DNA of 64,000 bases from Thermoplasmata archaeon UBA61 (GTDB lineage Archaea; Thermoplasmatota; Thermoplasmata; Lutacidiplasmatales; UBA184), in assembly GCA_002503985.1 (NCBI GenBank), contig DASW01000001.1, positions 1 through 64,000 of the forward strand, written 5' to 3'. A model generated the notes under the pieces. The model saw only the letters and a list, made by a program, of their open reading frames with translations, was not told the DNA's origin and made no database searches. This document shows, piece by piece, positions 8,892 to 17,634 of the stretch. Each line of letters opens with the position of its first letter. Position 1 is the first letter of the stretch. The position numbers and the translations under genes were made by a program.

Positions 8892-9443
8892 ATGGCAGAA
8901 CTGACGGAATTCCGTTTGCACGCCGGGGACCCTGCTCCCGACTTCGAACTGCCCGGGGTCGATGGGAAGACGTACCGTCTCGGAGACTTCGCCGACCGCA
9001 AGCTGATGCTCGTGGTCTTCTGGTGCAACCACTGCCCGTACGTCCAGGCGTGGGAAGGTCGCATGGTCGAGCTCGGCCGACACTACCAATCCCAGGGGGT
9101 CGGTATCGTGCTGATCAATTCGAACGACTCCCGCGCCTACCCTGAGGACCGTCTCGAGTCGATGGTCCAGCGCGCGGCGGAGAAGAGGTACCCATTCCCG
9201 TACCTCCAAGACGAGTCCCAGGACGTCGCGCATGCCTACGGCGCGCTCGTGACTCCCCACCCGATGCTCTTCGGGCCGGACCGCAAGCTGCTCTTCCAGG
9301 GTCGTATCGACAACGACCACCAGCACCCCGAACGCGCGAACGAGAAGTACCTCGCGCGGGCCCTCGACCAGGCGCTCGCTGGGAAGCCAGTCGCTCCGGC
9401 CGAGCTACCGGTCGCGGGTTGCACGGTCAAGTGGAAGGCCTGA
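8892..9443 (+). CDS. Thioredoxin-fold redox protein (redoxin/AhpC-TSA type)
   Basis: A 183-residue cytoplasmic thioredoxin-fold protein. The N-terminal GDPAPDFELPGVDGKTYRLGDF is typical of the AhpC/redoxin branch, followed by the active site WCNHCPY with C45 and C48. TPHPMLFGPD takes the place of the cis-Pro loop, and the end carries a conserved GCTVKWK cysteine motif. No signal peptide is seen. The partner is unknown; a thiol-disulfide or peroxiredoxin-like role is a family-level inference. Its last 39 bases overlap the convergent nop5 end. Confidence 0.85.
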   Translation: MAELTEFRLHAGDPAPDFELPGVDGKTYRLGDFADRKLMLVVFWCNHCPYVQAWEGRMVELGRHYQSQGVGIVLINSNDSRAYPEDRLESMVQRAAEKRYPFPYLQDESQDVAHAYGALVTPHPMLFGPDRKLLFQGRIDNDHQHPERANEKYLARALDQALAGKPVAPAELPVAGCTVKWKA

Positions 9444-10475
9444 TCCCGAATTCGCGTCGGCGGTCCGGCTCGGCCGGCCCCTCCGAGCCCGCACCTGGAC
9501 CCGACGTGCTTCGAACGCCGCGTTGAGGCTCGGGTCGACCGCCGTCCCTTGGTGGTCGAGCTTCGCCGCAATAGCGACCTTCCCCGCGAGGGCTCGCGCG
9601 AGCTTTCCCCGCTCTGAGCGCGGGGCGGATTGGATGGCAGGGTGGAGGAAGAGGAGCCCATGGCGCGGAGGTGGAGCGTGGCCTCGGAGGTGCTCGAAGA
9701 ACGCCCGTTCCGCGCCGAGCACCTGAACGGTGCTGGACGGTAGTCGAGCGAGTCGGTCCAGCCCTCCGGCTTGCGCCACCATCCGGGCGGCGAGCTCGGG
9801 TCCCAGGAGAGCGGTCAGGTTCGGGGTCCGAACAGGGGAGGAGGCACTGACGGCGTCTTGGAGAGCCTTGCGCGCATCGGCCACCGAGCGGTAGAGTTCA
9901 CCTAAGCGACGCCTTGCCTCGAGCAGGCCGGGGTCGGCCGGGCCGAGGTCGGGCCGGGAGGTGCCTTCGGCCGCGGCCCGTGCCGCACGGGCGTGGTCTC
10001 CCGGGTCAAGCTCCGGGAAGTCGCGGGAGACCCAACTTCCGAGGCGTTCCCCAATCAGGTTCCGGACACGGTCAAGGTCGGCTCCGGCTCGGACCGCCTC
10101 CTGGACGTGAATAGACGGGTCCCAAGACGCCTCGAGGGCACGCTCAGCCTCCTGGAGGAGTGCGGTCCCAAGGAGCGACCGGTCGGGGATCGAGATCCCT
10201 GACGGCACGGTAAGAGGGGCGTTCGGGTCGTAGCGAAGGCCGTGTTCCGCGAGGCGGCGGTCGCGGGTTCTCCACTCGGCCGTGTCGGCTCCGCGGAGGA
10301 GCTGTTCCTCTTCGGAGGTCAAGTGCCCCTCTCGTCGCAATCGAGCCCTTTCGGCGAGCAGGACGGGTTCGGTGGGCGCCGGAACGGCCTGCACCACCTC
10401 CTCACCCTCGAGGAGGAACGTCCCGAACCAGGTCGTGACGACGCTCTTCACGAGCTGCCCGAAGCCGCGCGGCAT
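9405..10475 (-). CDS. Nop5 (Nop56/58 family) C/D-box sRNP core protein
   Basis: Scaffold of archaeal C/D guide ribonucleoproteins, holding L7Ae-bound sRNA and fibrillarin for 2'-O-methylation. The Nop domain is clear from NLTALLGPELAARMVAQAGGLDRLARLPSS through the LGAERAFFEHL and LLFLHPAIQSAPRSERGKLARALAGKVAIAAKLD blocks; a coiled-coil region precedes it. About 356 residues from the ATG at 10475, which gives the usual short lead into FGTFLLEGEEVV. An upstream TTG at 10505 is possible but less likely. The C-terminus is a basic tail. The fibrillarin gene, usually next to nop5, is not adjacent. Confidence 0.85.
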   Translation of the reverse strand: MPRGFGQLVKSVVTTWFGTFLLEGEEVVQAVPAPTEPVLLAERARLRREGHLTSEEEQLLRGADTAEWRTRDRRLAEHGLRYDPNAPLTVPSGISIPDRSLLGTALLQEAERALEASWDPSIHVQEAVRAGADLDRVRNLIGERLGSWVSRDFPELDPGDHARAARAAAEGTSRPDLGPADPGLLEARRRLGELYRSVADARKALQDAVSASSPVRTPNLTALLGPELAARMVAQAGGLDRLARLPSSTVQVLGAERAFFEHLRGHAPPPRHGLLFLHPAIQSAPRSERGKLARALAGKVAIAAKLDHQGTAVDPSLNAAFEARRVQVRARRGRPSRTADANSGSGLPLDRATRDR

Positions 10476-10480
10476 AAATA
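10473..10480 (+). promoter_or_regulatory. TATA box of the enoyl-CoA hydratase gene
   Basis: ataaata at 10474-10480 lies about 27 bases before the ATG at 10505, as in a leaderless gene. The same bases include the complement of the nop5 start codon. Confidence 0.5.
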
Positions 10481-10504
10481 GGCCGGCGCGGCTCGCCGCC
10501 ACCA

Positions 10505-11398
10505 ATGGCGGAGACCCCTTCGCGTGACCTCGTCCGCTTCGAACGGAGGGGAGGGACGGTCCTCCTGACGTTAGACTCGCCGCCAGTCAACGTGCTTTCG
10601 ATGCCTGTGGTCGCGGCTCTTTCGGTTCGGCTGTCCGAAGCGGAGGCGGACCCCGAAGCCCGCGTCGTGGTGATTGCAAGTGCCTTCGAAAAGGCGTTCG
10701 CGGCCGGTGCGGACGTCCGAGAGATGGCCTCGATGGATTCCGAGCGGGTGCGGGTCAACGGTGCCCGAGGCCAGGCCCTCACCCGTCAGATCGAGCACCT
10801 CCCCCTACCCGTCATAGCCGCAGTACGCGGAGTTGCCCTGGGAGGAGGATGCGAGCTGTGTCTCGCATGCGACTTCATCATCGCGAGCGAGGACGCTCAG
10901 TTCGGCCAGCCCGAGATCAACCTCGGGATCATGCCCGGGTGGGGAGGAACCCGCCGTCTTCCGCGCCGGATTGGTGCGGCGCGGGCTCGGCGGTGGATGA
11001 TGACTGGCCGCTCCGTTTCGGCCTCCGAAGCCTTCACTCAGGGACTTGTCGACCGAGTGGTACCTCGCTCGGAGGTCCTTCCGACCGCGTTCGCCCTCGC
11101 CGAGGAGCTCGCCACCAAGCCCCCCATTACCCTCGCCGCGGTGAAGTACGCGGTCCTGGGAGCGGTCGACCCACGCATCGATTCCGGCCTCGCCTACGAG
11201 CTCGACATTTGGGCTCGGCTGTTCGGCACCGACGGACAGAAGGAAGGGATGCGGGCCTTTCTCGAGAAGCGCGCTCCTCCTCCCCCGATGTCGCGGCGAG
11301 ACTGGGAAGCCGCTTCCGAGGGCTTCCCCTGGGCGCGGGACGCCACCCGCCGGTCGATGGGAAAGCGGAATAAGGACGAGACGTCGAGACGGGACTGA
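10505..11398 (+). CDS. Enoyl-CoA hydratase/isomerase family protein
   Basis: Crotonase-fold enzyme, 297 residues. The CoA-binding oxyanion segment AFAAGADVREMASMD and the second one with GGGCELCLACDFIIASEDAQFGQPEINLGIMPGWGGTRRLPR are intact, with both family glutamates (CELCLAC and QPEINLG) present, so hydratase activity is plausible. The C-terminal tail after FLEKRAPPPP is Arg- and Pro-rich, longer than usual. This 3' end is repeated in diverged form at 17635-17889, directly before a second tRNA-Thr copy. The stop lies one base before tRNA-Thr. Confidence 0.9.
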   Translation: MAETPSRDLVRFERRGGTVLLTLDSPPVNVLSMPVVAALSVRLSEAEADPEARVVVIASAFEKAFAAGADVREMASMDSERVRVNGARGQALTRQIEHLPLPVIAAVRGVALGGGCELCLACDFIIASEDAQFGQPEINLGIMPGWGGTRRLPRRIGAARARRWMMTGRSVSASEAFTQGLVDRVVPRSEVLPTAFALAEELATKPPITLAAVKYAVLGAVDPRIDSGLAYELDIWARLFGTDGQKEGMRAFLEKRAPPPPMSRRDWEAASEGFPWARDATRRSMGKRNKDETSRRD

Positions 11399-11473
11399 CG
11401 CCGCGGTGGCTCAGGTTGGCAGAGCGGCTCCTTGGTAAGGAGCAGGCCGAGGGTTCAAATCCCTCCCGCGGCT
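11144..11473 (+). repeat. Direct repeat copy 1: hydratase 3' end plus tRNA-Thr
   Basis: Aligns without gaps, at a constant offset of 6491 bases, to 17635-17964. The tRNA part (74 bases) is identical. The coding part is diverged: by my count 63 of 84 residues match. Confidence 0.9.
11400..11473 (+). tRNA. tRNA-Thr (GGT)
   Basis: Folds completely: acceptor GCCGCGG/CCGCGGC, D-arm GCTC/GAGC, anticodon stem GCTCC/GGAGC around loop TTGGTAA (anticodon GGT at 34-36), five-base variable loop, T-arm GAGGG/CCCTC around TTCAAAT, discriminator T. No CCA is encoded and there is no intron. The first of two identical copies. Confidence 0.95.
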
Positions 11474-11633
11474 CTTCATACTGCTTCCCATTCAATCGAG
11501 TGTCACATCAACCCGAGGGTTCCGTAACAGGGGCTGAGGAGGAACAACCACGCAGAGCCGGGCATTGGGAAAGCCGACAGCTGGCATTTGCCGGAAAAAG
11601 AGTTAACAGGGATTGCTGTTAGCGGGGGCGCGT

Positions 11634-12617
11634 ATGGGGGGAAGAAGGGCGTTCATTACCGGGGTAACCGGACAGGATGGTTCGTACCTCGCGGAGCTGC
11701 TTCTCAAGAAAGGCTACGAAGTCTTTGGCCTGGTTCGTCGGCTCAGTAGCCCGAATATGTCGAATTTGCAGACCGTCCGAGAGGAATTACACACCCTGGA
11801 CGGCGACCTGACGGACCAATCCTCCCTTAGTCATGCAGTGAAGTTGGCTGACCCTGAAGAGGTTTACAATCTTGCGGCTCAATCGTTCGTAGCAACGTCG
11901 TTCTCCCAACCGGTGCTGACTGGTGAGATCACTGGATTGGGTGTGATACGACTCCTGGAAGCGGTCCGTGCCCACAATCCGTCGGTGAAGTTTTACCAAG
12001 CTTCTTCGAGCGAGATGTTTGGCCATATCGCGCAGGAACCTCAGGACGAAACCACTCCATTCCATCCGCGGAGCCCCTACGGCGTCGCGAAGGTCTACGC
12101 CTACTGGGCCTGCGTGAACTACCGAGAAGCTTACGGTCTACCGATTTCCAACGGGATCCTATTCAACCACGAATCACCACGACGTGGCCTTGAGTTTGTG
12201 ACACGGAAGATCTCCGACGGGGTGGCCCGCATCGCTCTGGGAAAGGCCGACTCAATCACTCTCGGAAATCTGGAAGCACGACGGGATTGGGGGTACGCCC
12301 CGGACTACGTCGACCTCATGTGGCGAACCTTGCAGCAGAGCGAGCCCGGAGACTTCGTCGGAGCCACCGGGGAGGCTCACACCGTCCGCGAATTCCTCCA
12401 AGAGGCGTTCAAAGTTGCTGGAATCGAGAACTGGGAAGGCCACGTTAAGACCGACCCGAAATTCAACCGGCCCGCCGAGGTCTACGCCTTGCGTGGCAAC
12501 CCGGCGAAGGCGAAGCGGGTGCTAGGCTGGGAGCCCAAAGTGCGATTCAAGGAACTGGTTCGGATTATGGTCCGGGCCGACCTTGAACGCCTGTCCAAGG
12601 GTCAATCGGGCGCCTAG
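11634..12617 (+). CDS. gmd: GDP-mannose 4,6-dehydratase
   Basis: Short-chain dehydrogenase that converts GDP-mannose to GDP-4-keto-6-deoxymannose, precursor of fucose, rhamnose or perosamine. About 327 residues from the ATG at 11634; the frame is open back to 11613. Marks are the NAD(P)-binding FITGVTGQDGSYLAELLLKKG, the SSSEMFG block and the catalytic SPYGVAK. The position expected to read NHESP--RG is conserved (FNHESPRRG). It is the first gene after tRNA-Thr in the bracketed island, and its base composition is visibly more AT-rich than the flanking housekeeping genes. No partner synthase or aminotransferase is adjacent. Confidence 0.92.
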   Translation: MGGRRAFITGVTGQDGSYLAELLLKKGYEVFGLVRRLSSPNMSNLQTVREELHTLDGDLTDQSSLSHAVKLADPEEVYNLAAQSFVATSFSQPVLTGEITGLGVIRLLEAVRAHNPSVKFYQASSSEMFGHIAQEPQDETTPFHPRSPYGVAKVYAYWACVNYREAYGLPISNGILFNHESPRRGLEFVTRKISDGVARIALGKADSITLGNLEARRDWGYAPDYVDLMWRTLQQSEPGDFVGATGEAHTVREFLQEAFKVAGIENWEGHVKTDPKFNRPAEVYALRGNPAKAKRVLGWEPKVRFKELVRIMVRADLERLSKGQSGA

Positions 12618-13828
12618 GCGCGTCCCATAGCCGTTTGGGCAGCGTGAGTCGAACTCCATTGGCCACCGGGGTTTCGGGTCGCGACAGGGTCCAAGGGGCA
12701 AGCCCCCTCTATCCAGTCCGCCAGTTCGTCGATCATCCGTTGTCCCAAGAAGTCCTGTGCGCGATGGACGCACGCGTCTCGGGAAATACCGGTGTCTCCG
12801 CGTCGCCATATCTCCGTGGCCTTGGACACCATTTCATCAGGGGTGGCCACTAGCCAGCCCGTTGTGCCGTTCACTACCGTTGAAGCCGGGCCTTGCCGAT
12901 TGTACGTCAGAACCGGGGTGCCGCAGGCCATCGACTCGATTGGAACGAGCCCCATGGGCTCACACGTGAAGGGGAACAACGTGAACAAGGCGTTGGAGTA
13001 GAGTTCGACGAGTTTGCGTTTGCTCACTCGGCCGAGCCACTCGATCGAGTTGGTGATGTGCTTCAGGCGGGTCCCGGTGGGAATCTTGTTTCCGAAACCC
13101 ACGATCCGGACCCCCGCATCGAGGAGGGCGCGGAAGTTCAGCGTATCCGTTTCCTTACCCACATACAGCAAGACATAATCGCGACGCGGAGGCTGAGACG
13201 TGGGCTGGAATTCGGACATGTCCTTCAGCGTGTAGACGACTCCCTCCACGGGGACACCGCGCTCTTGGTAGAGGTCCATGAGGTACGGAGAGTTCGCGAC
13301 GATGCGCATCGTCCTCGTCCGGATTCGACGGAGGACTCTGGCGTCGAGGGACGCCAAGGCACCCCCGGCAATGAGATTCACCATACGCGCGACGGGGTTG
13401 GTGCTTGCCATCCCCTGAATCGTCTGGTCCAGAGGTGTCCCGAGAATCCACCAGAGGTCACTAATGACGGGAACCGTCATGGAGAGGTTCACTACGTACT
13501 CAGACTGGCCCGCCCTCAAGCAGTTCGATGCATCGCGGGCGTTCCGCTGCATCAGGGCCTCGCGGGTCCAGCTCTCGGCCCAAAGCATCGACTCGTTGTG
13601 CGAGCCGCGAGCACGAAGGAAGCGGTTGAAAGGAAAGCCGCCATTGCCGGGGGTGATCAAGTTGCACCCGGACTCGACCAGTGCCTGGGCTTGCTTGTGG
13701 TCACAGTACGGGGTGTAGACCGTGAGCTCGTACCGATACCTAAGGCCCTGGGCGAGTGAATCGAGAATTTCAAATTGGACGGACGTCGTACCGCCGATGG
13801 GGTCTGCCACAAGCAATAGTCGCTTCAT
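12614..13828 (-). CDS. Glycosyltransferase, family 4 type
   Basis: GT-B fold glycosyltransferase, about 404 residues from the ATG at 13828 (MKRLLLVADPIGG). The frame is open to 13864, but the extra 12 residues look unstructured. The C-terminal donor-binding region shows YVLLYVGKE, WLGRVSKRKLVELYSNALFTLFPF and E-MGLVPIESMACGTPVLTY, in which the EPMGLVPIE block is the GT4 E-x7-E motif. The acceptor is unknown. It lies convergent to gmd with ends overlapping by 4 bases, inside the nucleotide-sugar island, so polysaccharide or protein glycosylation is the likely role. Confidence 0.82.
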   Translation of the reverse strand: MKRLLLVADPIGGTTSVQFEILDSLAQGLRYRYELTVYTPYCDHKQAQALVESGCNLITPGNGGFPFNRFLRARGSHNESMLWAESWTREALMQRNARDASNCLRAGQSEYVVNLSMTVPVISDLWWILGTPLDQTIQGMASTNPVARMVNLIAGGALASLDARVLRRIRTRTMRIVANSPYLMDLYQERGVPVEGVVYTLKDMSEFQPTSQPPRRDYVLLYVGKETDTLNFRALLDAGVRIVGFGNKIPTGTRLKHITNSIEWLGRVSKRKLVELYSNALFTLFPFTCEPMGLVPIESMACGTPVLTYNRQGPASTVVNGTTGWLVATPDEMVSKATEIWRRGDTGISRDACVHRAQDFLGQRMIDELADWIEGACPLDPVATRNPGGQWSSTHAAQTAMGRA

Positions 13829-14010
13829 TGGCAGAGTTAGCCGACGCCGCTGGCTACAATTCATCGGTGGCAGTATTTAACCCCACGTGGCCCACATGAT
13901 GCCCGGACCGACGACGAGGTCCGGGTAGAAGTAAGAGCCGACGCCGCGCTTCGAAGGGGAATGCCCCGCCTAAGTCGTCCCCCCAGACACTCAAACATGC
14001 CTCGATGCCC

Positions 14011-14020
14011 TCATTTATCC
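14011..14020 (+). promoter_or_regulatory. TATA box of the rml operon
   Basis: catttatcc centred near 14015, about 25 bases before the GTG at 14040, consistent with leaderless initiation of rmlB. Confidence 0.45.
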
Positions 14021-14039
14021 AGAGTTGGTTCTCTCGACC

Positions 14040-15029
14040 GTGCGAGTGTTGATAACCGGGGGAGCCGGGTTCATCGGGTCCAACCTTGCCCATTACTGGC
14101 TAACTAACCGTCCCGAGGATTCGGTCGTCGTGTATGATTCCCTAACCTACGCCGGCCACCGCGAATCCCTCAGCGACCTCGAGTCCCACTGGAACTTTAC
14201 GTTCGTCCGAGGGGATATTCGAGATCCCTCCGCTCTCGGTCTGGCGCTAAAGGACATCGACCTTGTCTTGCATCTGGCCGCGGAGAGCCACAACGATCGC
14301 GCCATCCGGGACCCAATCCTCGCGGTCGAAACCAATGTCCTCGGCACGTCGATTCTTCTCGAAGCCTGTCGCAAGTCCCGCATCTCGCGGCTCCATCATG
14401 TCTCCACGGACGAAGTCTACGGCTCTCTGGAATTGGGGACCAACGAACGGTTCACTCTCGACTCGCCCTACGCTCCGCGCGGTCCGTACTCGGCCAGCAA
14501 GGCCTCGTCAGACCATATGGTCCGAGCATGGTTCGAAACGTATGGTCTGCCTTCCACTATCTCCAACTCGGGGAATAATTTCGGTCCGTACCAGCATCCA
14601 GAGAAACTGATTCCACGGGCGATTACGAATCTCTTTCTGGGCCGAACCGTCCCCCTGTACGGTGACGGCCTGAACGTCCGCGACTGGATCTTCGTCGACG
14701 ACCATTGTTCTGCGCTGGACCTGATCGTCCACCGCGGGAAGTTGGGCCAAACGTACCTCGTCTCCGCCCGAATGGAACTCTCCAACATCGAGGTGATTCG
14801 GCGGATCCTCCGGCATCTGGGAAAGGGAGAGGATTCGATCGAATGGGTGCCGGACCGCCCCGGGCACGACCGTCGGTACGCGTTGGAGGCTCAACGGCTC
14901 ACCGACGAGCTCGGTTGGCGCCCCGCCCATGATTTCGACCAAGCCCTGACCGAAACCATTGAGTGGTACCGTCGCAACCCCGCGTGGTGGCGTGGCATTC
15001 TCCCTCCAGTTCCACCGGTGAACCGATGA
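14040..15029 (+). CDS. rmlB: dTDP-glucose 4,6-dehydratase
   Basis: Second enzyme of dTDP-L-rhamnose synthesis. Marks are RVLITGGAGFIGSNLAHY at the N-terminus, HLAAESHNDRAI, the catalytic STDEVYG block and PYSASKASSDH with the YxxxK pair, then NNFGPYQHPEKLIP. About 329 residues from the GTG at 14040, chosen because it gives a standard N-terminus and lies correctly after the TATA box; a TTG at 14025 is the other option. Its TGA overlaps the ATG of the next gene in the first of three consecutive ATGA junctions. Confidence 0.95.
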   Translation: MRVLITGGAGFIGSNLAHYWLTNRPEDSVVVYDSLTYAGHRESLSDLESHWNFTFVRGDIRDPSALGLALKDIDLVLHLAAESHNDRAIRDPILAVETNVLGTSILLEACRKSRISRLHHVSTDEVYGSLELGTNERFTLDSPYAPRGPYSASKASSDHMVRAWFETYGLPSTISNSGNNFGPYQHPEKLIPRAITNLFLGRTVPLYGDGLNVRDWIFVDDHCSALDLIVHRGKLGQTYLVSARMELSNIEVIRRILRHLGKGEDSIEWVPDRPGHDRRYALEAQRLTDELGWRPAHDFDQALTETIEWYRRNPAWWRGILPPVPPVNR

Positions 15030-15607
15030 AGTCCGACCTCCCGCGTCTGCGTACCATTTCACCCGAGGCCAGCCGGATCTCGTTCGTGAACGTCGTCCCA
15101 CGGACCCTGCACGGAGACCCACGGGGTTTCCTCCTGGAAACGCACCGTCGAGATGACCGGTCGGTAGAGGGAGATCACTTCGCCATGACGTACGTCTCGG
15201 TCACCGTCCCGGGAGAGTTCCGGGACCGCAATCGCTGGCACATTCACAAGATACAGACCGACCGATTCGTGGTCGCGCTGGGAGAGATGATCATAGCCCT
15301 ATACGACCATCGCGAGGCGTCTCCTACCCATGGACGAATCGAGGCGATCCGCATGGTCGGCGCTCCCTACGACCGGCTTTCTCCACCGACCAAGGAGGAC
15401 ATCGTGACGTTCCTGGTATCGATTCCCCCCGGGGTTTGCCACTGCATTGGCAACCTCTCCCGTCATCCCTTCGTCTTGGTCAACTCGCCGACCGAGCTCT
15501 ACGACCCCGCGGACGAAGGCCGGTTGCCGTTTGCCGGCGTCCACATAGACAGCCTAGAGGGGCCGTTCGACTGGAACCGGGTTGCGATCGAGCCGCCGAA
15601 TCCATGA
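15026..15607 (+). CDS. rmlC: dTDP-4-dehydrorhamnose 3,5-epimerase family cupin
   Basis: About 193 residues. DPRGFLLETHR, WHIHKIQTDRFVVALGEMIIALYD and VSIPPGVCHCIGN parallel the RmlC blocks (RG-F-E; G-H--K; VRVV-GE; IPPGFAHG). Identity to the canonical enzyme looks low: the usual KGVLRGLHYQ region reads FRDRNRWHIHKI. Position between rmlB and rmlD supports the epimerase role. A different dTDP-sugar isomerase activity cannot be excluded. ATG at 15026 overlaps the rmlB stop; its own stop overlaps the rmlD start. Confidence 0.8.
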   Translation: MKSDLPRLRTISPEASRISFVNVVPRTLHGDPRGFLLETHRRDDRSVEGDHFAMTYVSVTVPGEFRDRNRWHIHKIQTDRFVVALGEMIIALYDHREASPTHGRIEAIRMVGAPYDRLSPPTKEDIVTFLVSIPPGVCHCIGNLSRHPFVLVNSPTELYDPADEGRLPFAGVHIDSLEGPFDWNRVAIEPPNP

Positions 15608-16539
15608 CCGACCTCCTGGTCTTTGGAAGCAGCTCCTTGGTGGGCTCTCACTTCGTAATGACGACCCGCCATCGTGTAATGGACATGGGCCAGATTGACC
15701 CCCGAGCGGAGAAGCTGCCCGTGGTGGGGTTTGCCCCCATCGACCTCACGGACGCTGCCCGCGTCGAGGAGGCCGTGCGTCGTTCGAACGCCGAGGTGGT
15801 CGTGAATTTCGCGGCTGCGACCGACGTCGACGCCGTCGAACGAGAGCGCCCCCGCTCACCGGAAGGAGCTCAAGGACCCGCGTTTCTGATCAACGCTGCG
15901 GCCCCCGAAGCCATGGCACGAGCGACACGGGAGACCGGTAAGTTCCTCGTCTCCCTCTCGACAGATTTTGTCTTCGACGGGGTGGACGGACCGTACTCGG
16001 AGGATGCCGGACCGATGTCGTTCTCCCCTAAACTTTCGTGGTACGGCTGGACCAAGGGGGAGGGCGAACGACGGGTCCGAGCGATCAATCCCGCCGCGGC
16101 GGTCGTCCGTATCGCCTACCCATACCGTGCCTCGCATTCGGGCAAACTCGACTTCGCTCGCAAGATCGTCGACGGGCATCGACGGCGCGCCCTTCCGCCC
16201 TACTTTTCGGACCAGCAAATCACTCCAACGTGGGTACCTGACGTGAGTCGCGCCCTGGAGTTCTTGATCGACGGGCGGAAGGCCGGGGTCTTCCACGTGG
16301 CCTCTCCCACGGTCACCTCCCCGTATCTGTTCGCCCGCGAGCTCCTGTTGGCGATCGAACACCGCCCTCCTGAGCTAACTGAGGGATCCTTGAAGCAATT
16401 CCTGGCTCGTCCTGGGACCACCCCGCGCCCCATCCGGGGAGGCCTGCGATGCACCCGCCTACCTGCGGCCGGCCTGCAGCTCACGGATTGGCGCGATGGA
16501 ATCCGTCAATTCGCCGCGGAACGGGGGGATGCAGGATGA
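15604..16539 (+). CDS. rmlD: dTDP-4-dehydrorhamnose reductase
   Basis: NADPH-dependent last step of dTDP-L-rhamnose synthesis; about 311 residues. LLVFGSSSLVGSHF is a modified Rossmann motif, followed by VVNFAAATDVDAVE, LSTDFVFDGVDGPYSEDAGP and WYGWTKGEGERRV with the YxxxK pair, all typical of RmlD. ATG at 15604 overlaps the stop of the epimerase gene by 4 bases. The C-terminal third shows the expected TPTWVPDVSRAL block. Part of the rmlBCDA operon. Confidence 0.9.
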   Translation: MTDLLVFGSSSLVGSHFVMTTRHRVMDMGQIDPRAEKLPVVGFAPIDLTDAARVEEAVRRSNAEVVVNFAAATDVDAVERERPRSPEGAQGPAFLINAAAPEAMARATRETGKFLVSLSTDFVFDGVDGPYSEDAGPMSFSPKLSWYGWTKGEGERRVRAINPAAAVVRIAYPYRASHSGKLDFARKIVDGHRRRALPPYFSDQQITPTWVPDVSRALEFLIDGRKAGVFHVASPTVTSPYLFARELLLAIEHRPPELTEGSLKQFLARPGTTPRPIRGGLRCTRLPAAGLQLTDWRDGIRQFAAERGDAG

Positions 16540-17612
16540 AGGGACTTCTACTCGCCGGCGGACATGGAACCCGCCTCAGACCCCTGACGTTCACCGGGAA
16601 CAAGCACATGATCCCGATCGCCAACGAGCCGATGCTCTTCTACGGTCTGCGACACCTCGCAGAGGGGAGCGTCAAGGAAGTAGGGATCATCCTAGGCCCG
16701 CTTCACGAAGGGATCGAAGAAGCGGTCGGGGATGGAAGCGCGTTCGGTCTCAGAGTTACCTACATTCACCAAGGAGACCCGAAAGGCCTCGCCCACGCGG
16801 TACTCTGCGCCCGCGCTTTCCTGGGTGACGAGCCCTTCGTGATGTATCTCGGAGACAACTTGCTGCAAGAGGGAACCCGACCTCTCATCAAGCTGTTCCA
16901 TGACACAGAGTGCGACGCTGCGGTCGGTGTCACCCCGGTGCCGAATCCCAGCAGTTACGGGATTGCGGAAATGGATGGTGACAAGCTCGTCTCCATCGCC
17001 GAGAAGCCCACGGCCCCTCGCAGCAATCTTGCCCTAATCGGGGTCTATGTGTTCTCTCCGCGCATCCATCCCATTATCCAAGAGCTGATACCGTCGCGCC
17101 GCGGGGAATTGGAGATCACGGATGCGATCTGGAAGCTCCGCGAAGAGCACCGAACTGTGTCTGTCCGGCATGTTGAAGGCTGGTGGAAGGACACCGGCCG
17201 CCCCGAGGACCTCCTTGAGGCGAACGACCTCGTTCTCCAGACCTCCGTGCCGGGGGGATTTGTAAACCTCGGGACAGTTGCTGAAGGCGCCGTCCTCGAA
17301 GGGCCAATCCGCATCGGTCGCGGGTCGTTCGTCGCCCCGAACGCAAGAATCGAGGGGCCGGTGGTCATCGGAAATGACGTCCGGATCGAGACAGAGGCCC
17401 GGATTGGCCCTTCTGTTTCCATAGGGAACCGCTGCACGATCGGCCGGCGGGGCGGCGTTCGCAGATCGATCGTCATGGAAGAAACGGTCGTCGAGGGGTC
17501 CGTGACCCTCTCCAACAGCATAGTCGGGCGTCGAGCGACGATTAGTTCCGGAGGAAACGAGTCAATCGAGGTCTCGTGCATTGTCGGGGATTCCTCCCGT
17601 CTCCTGTTCTAG
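16536..17612 (+). CDS. rmlA: Glucose-1-phosphate thymidylyltransferase (long form)
   Basis: Activates glucose-1-phosphate with dTTP, the first step of dTDP-rhamnose synthesis. N-terminal nucleotidyltransferase has LLLAGGHGTRLRPLT, NKHMIPIANEPMLFY, MYLGDNLLQ and EKPTAPRSNLALIGVYVF. From about residue 245 a hexapeptide left-handed beta-helix follows (GTVAEGAVLEGPIRIGRGS...), the long archaeal/actinobacterial form. 358 residues from the ATG at 16536, which overlaps the rmlD stop. Last gene of the operon; its end is followed within about 25 bases by the hydratase fragment. Confidence 0.94.
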   Translation: MKGLLLAGGHGTRLRPLTFTGNKHMIPIANEPMLFYGLRHLAEGSVKEVGIILGPLHEGIEEAVGDGSAFGLRVTYIHQGDPKGLAHAVLCARAFLGDEPFVMYLGDNLLQEGTRPLIKLFHDTECDAAVGVTPVPNPSSYGIAEMDGDKLVSIAEKPTAPRSNLALIGVYVFSPRIHPIIQELIPSRRGELEITDAIWKLREEHRTVSVRHVEGWWKDTGRPEDLLEANDLVLQTSVPGGFVNLGTVAEGAVLEGPIRIGRGSFVAPNARIEGPVVIGNDVRIETEARIGPSVSIGNRCTIGRRGGVRRSIVMEETVVEGSVTLSNSIVGRRATISSGGNESIEVSCIVGDSSRLLF

Positions 17613-17634
17613 CCGATCACCAGGGAACGCGGAG

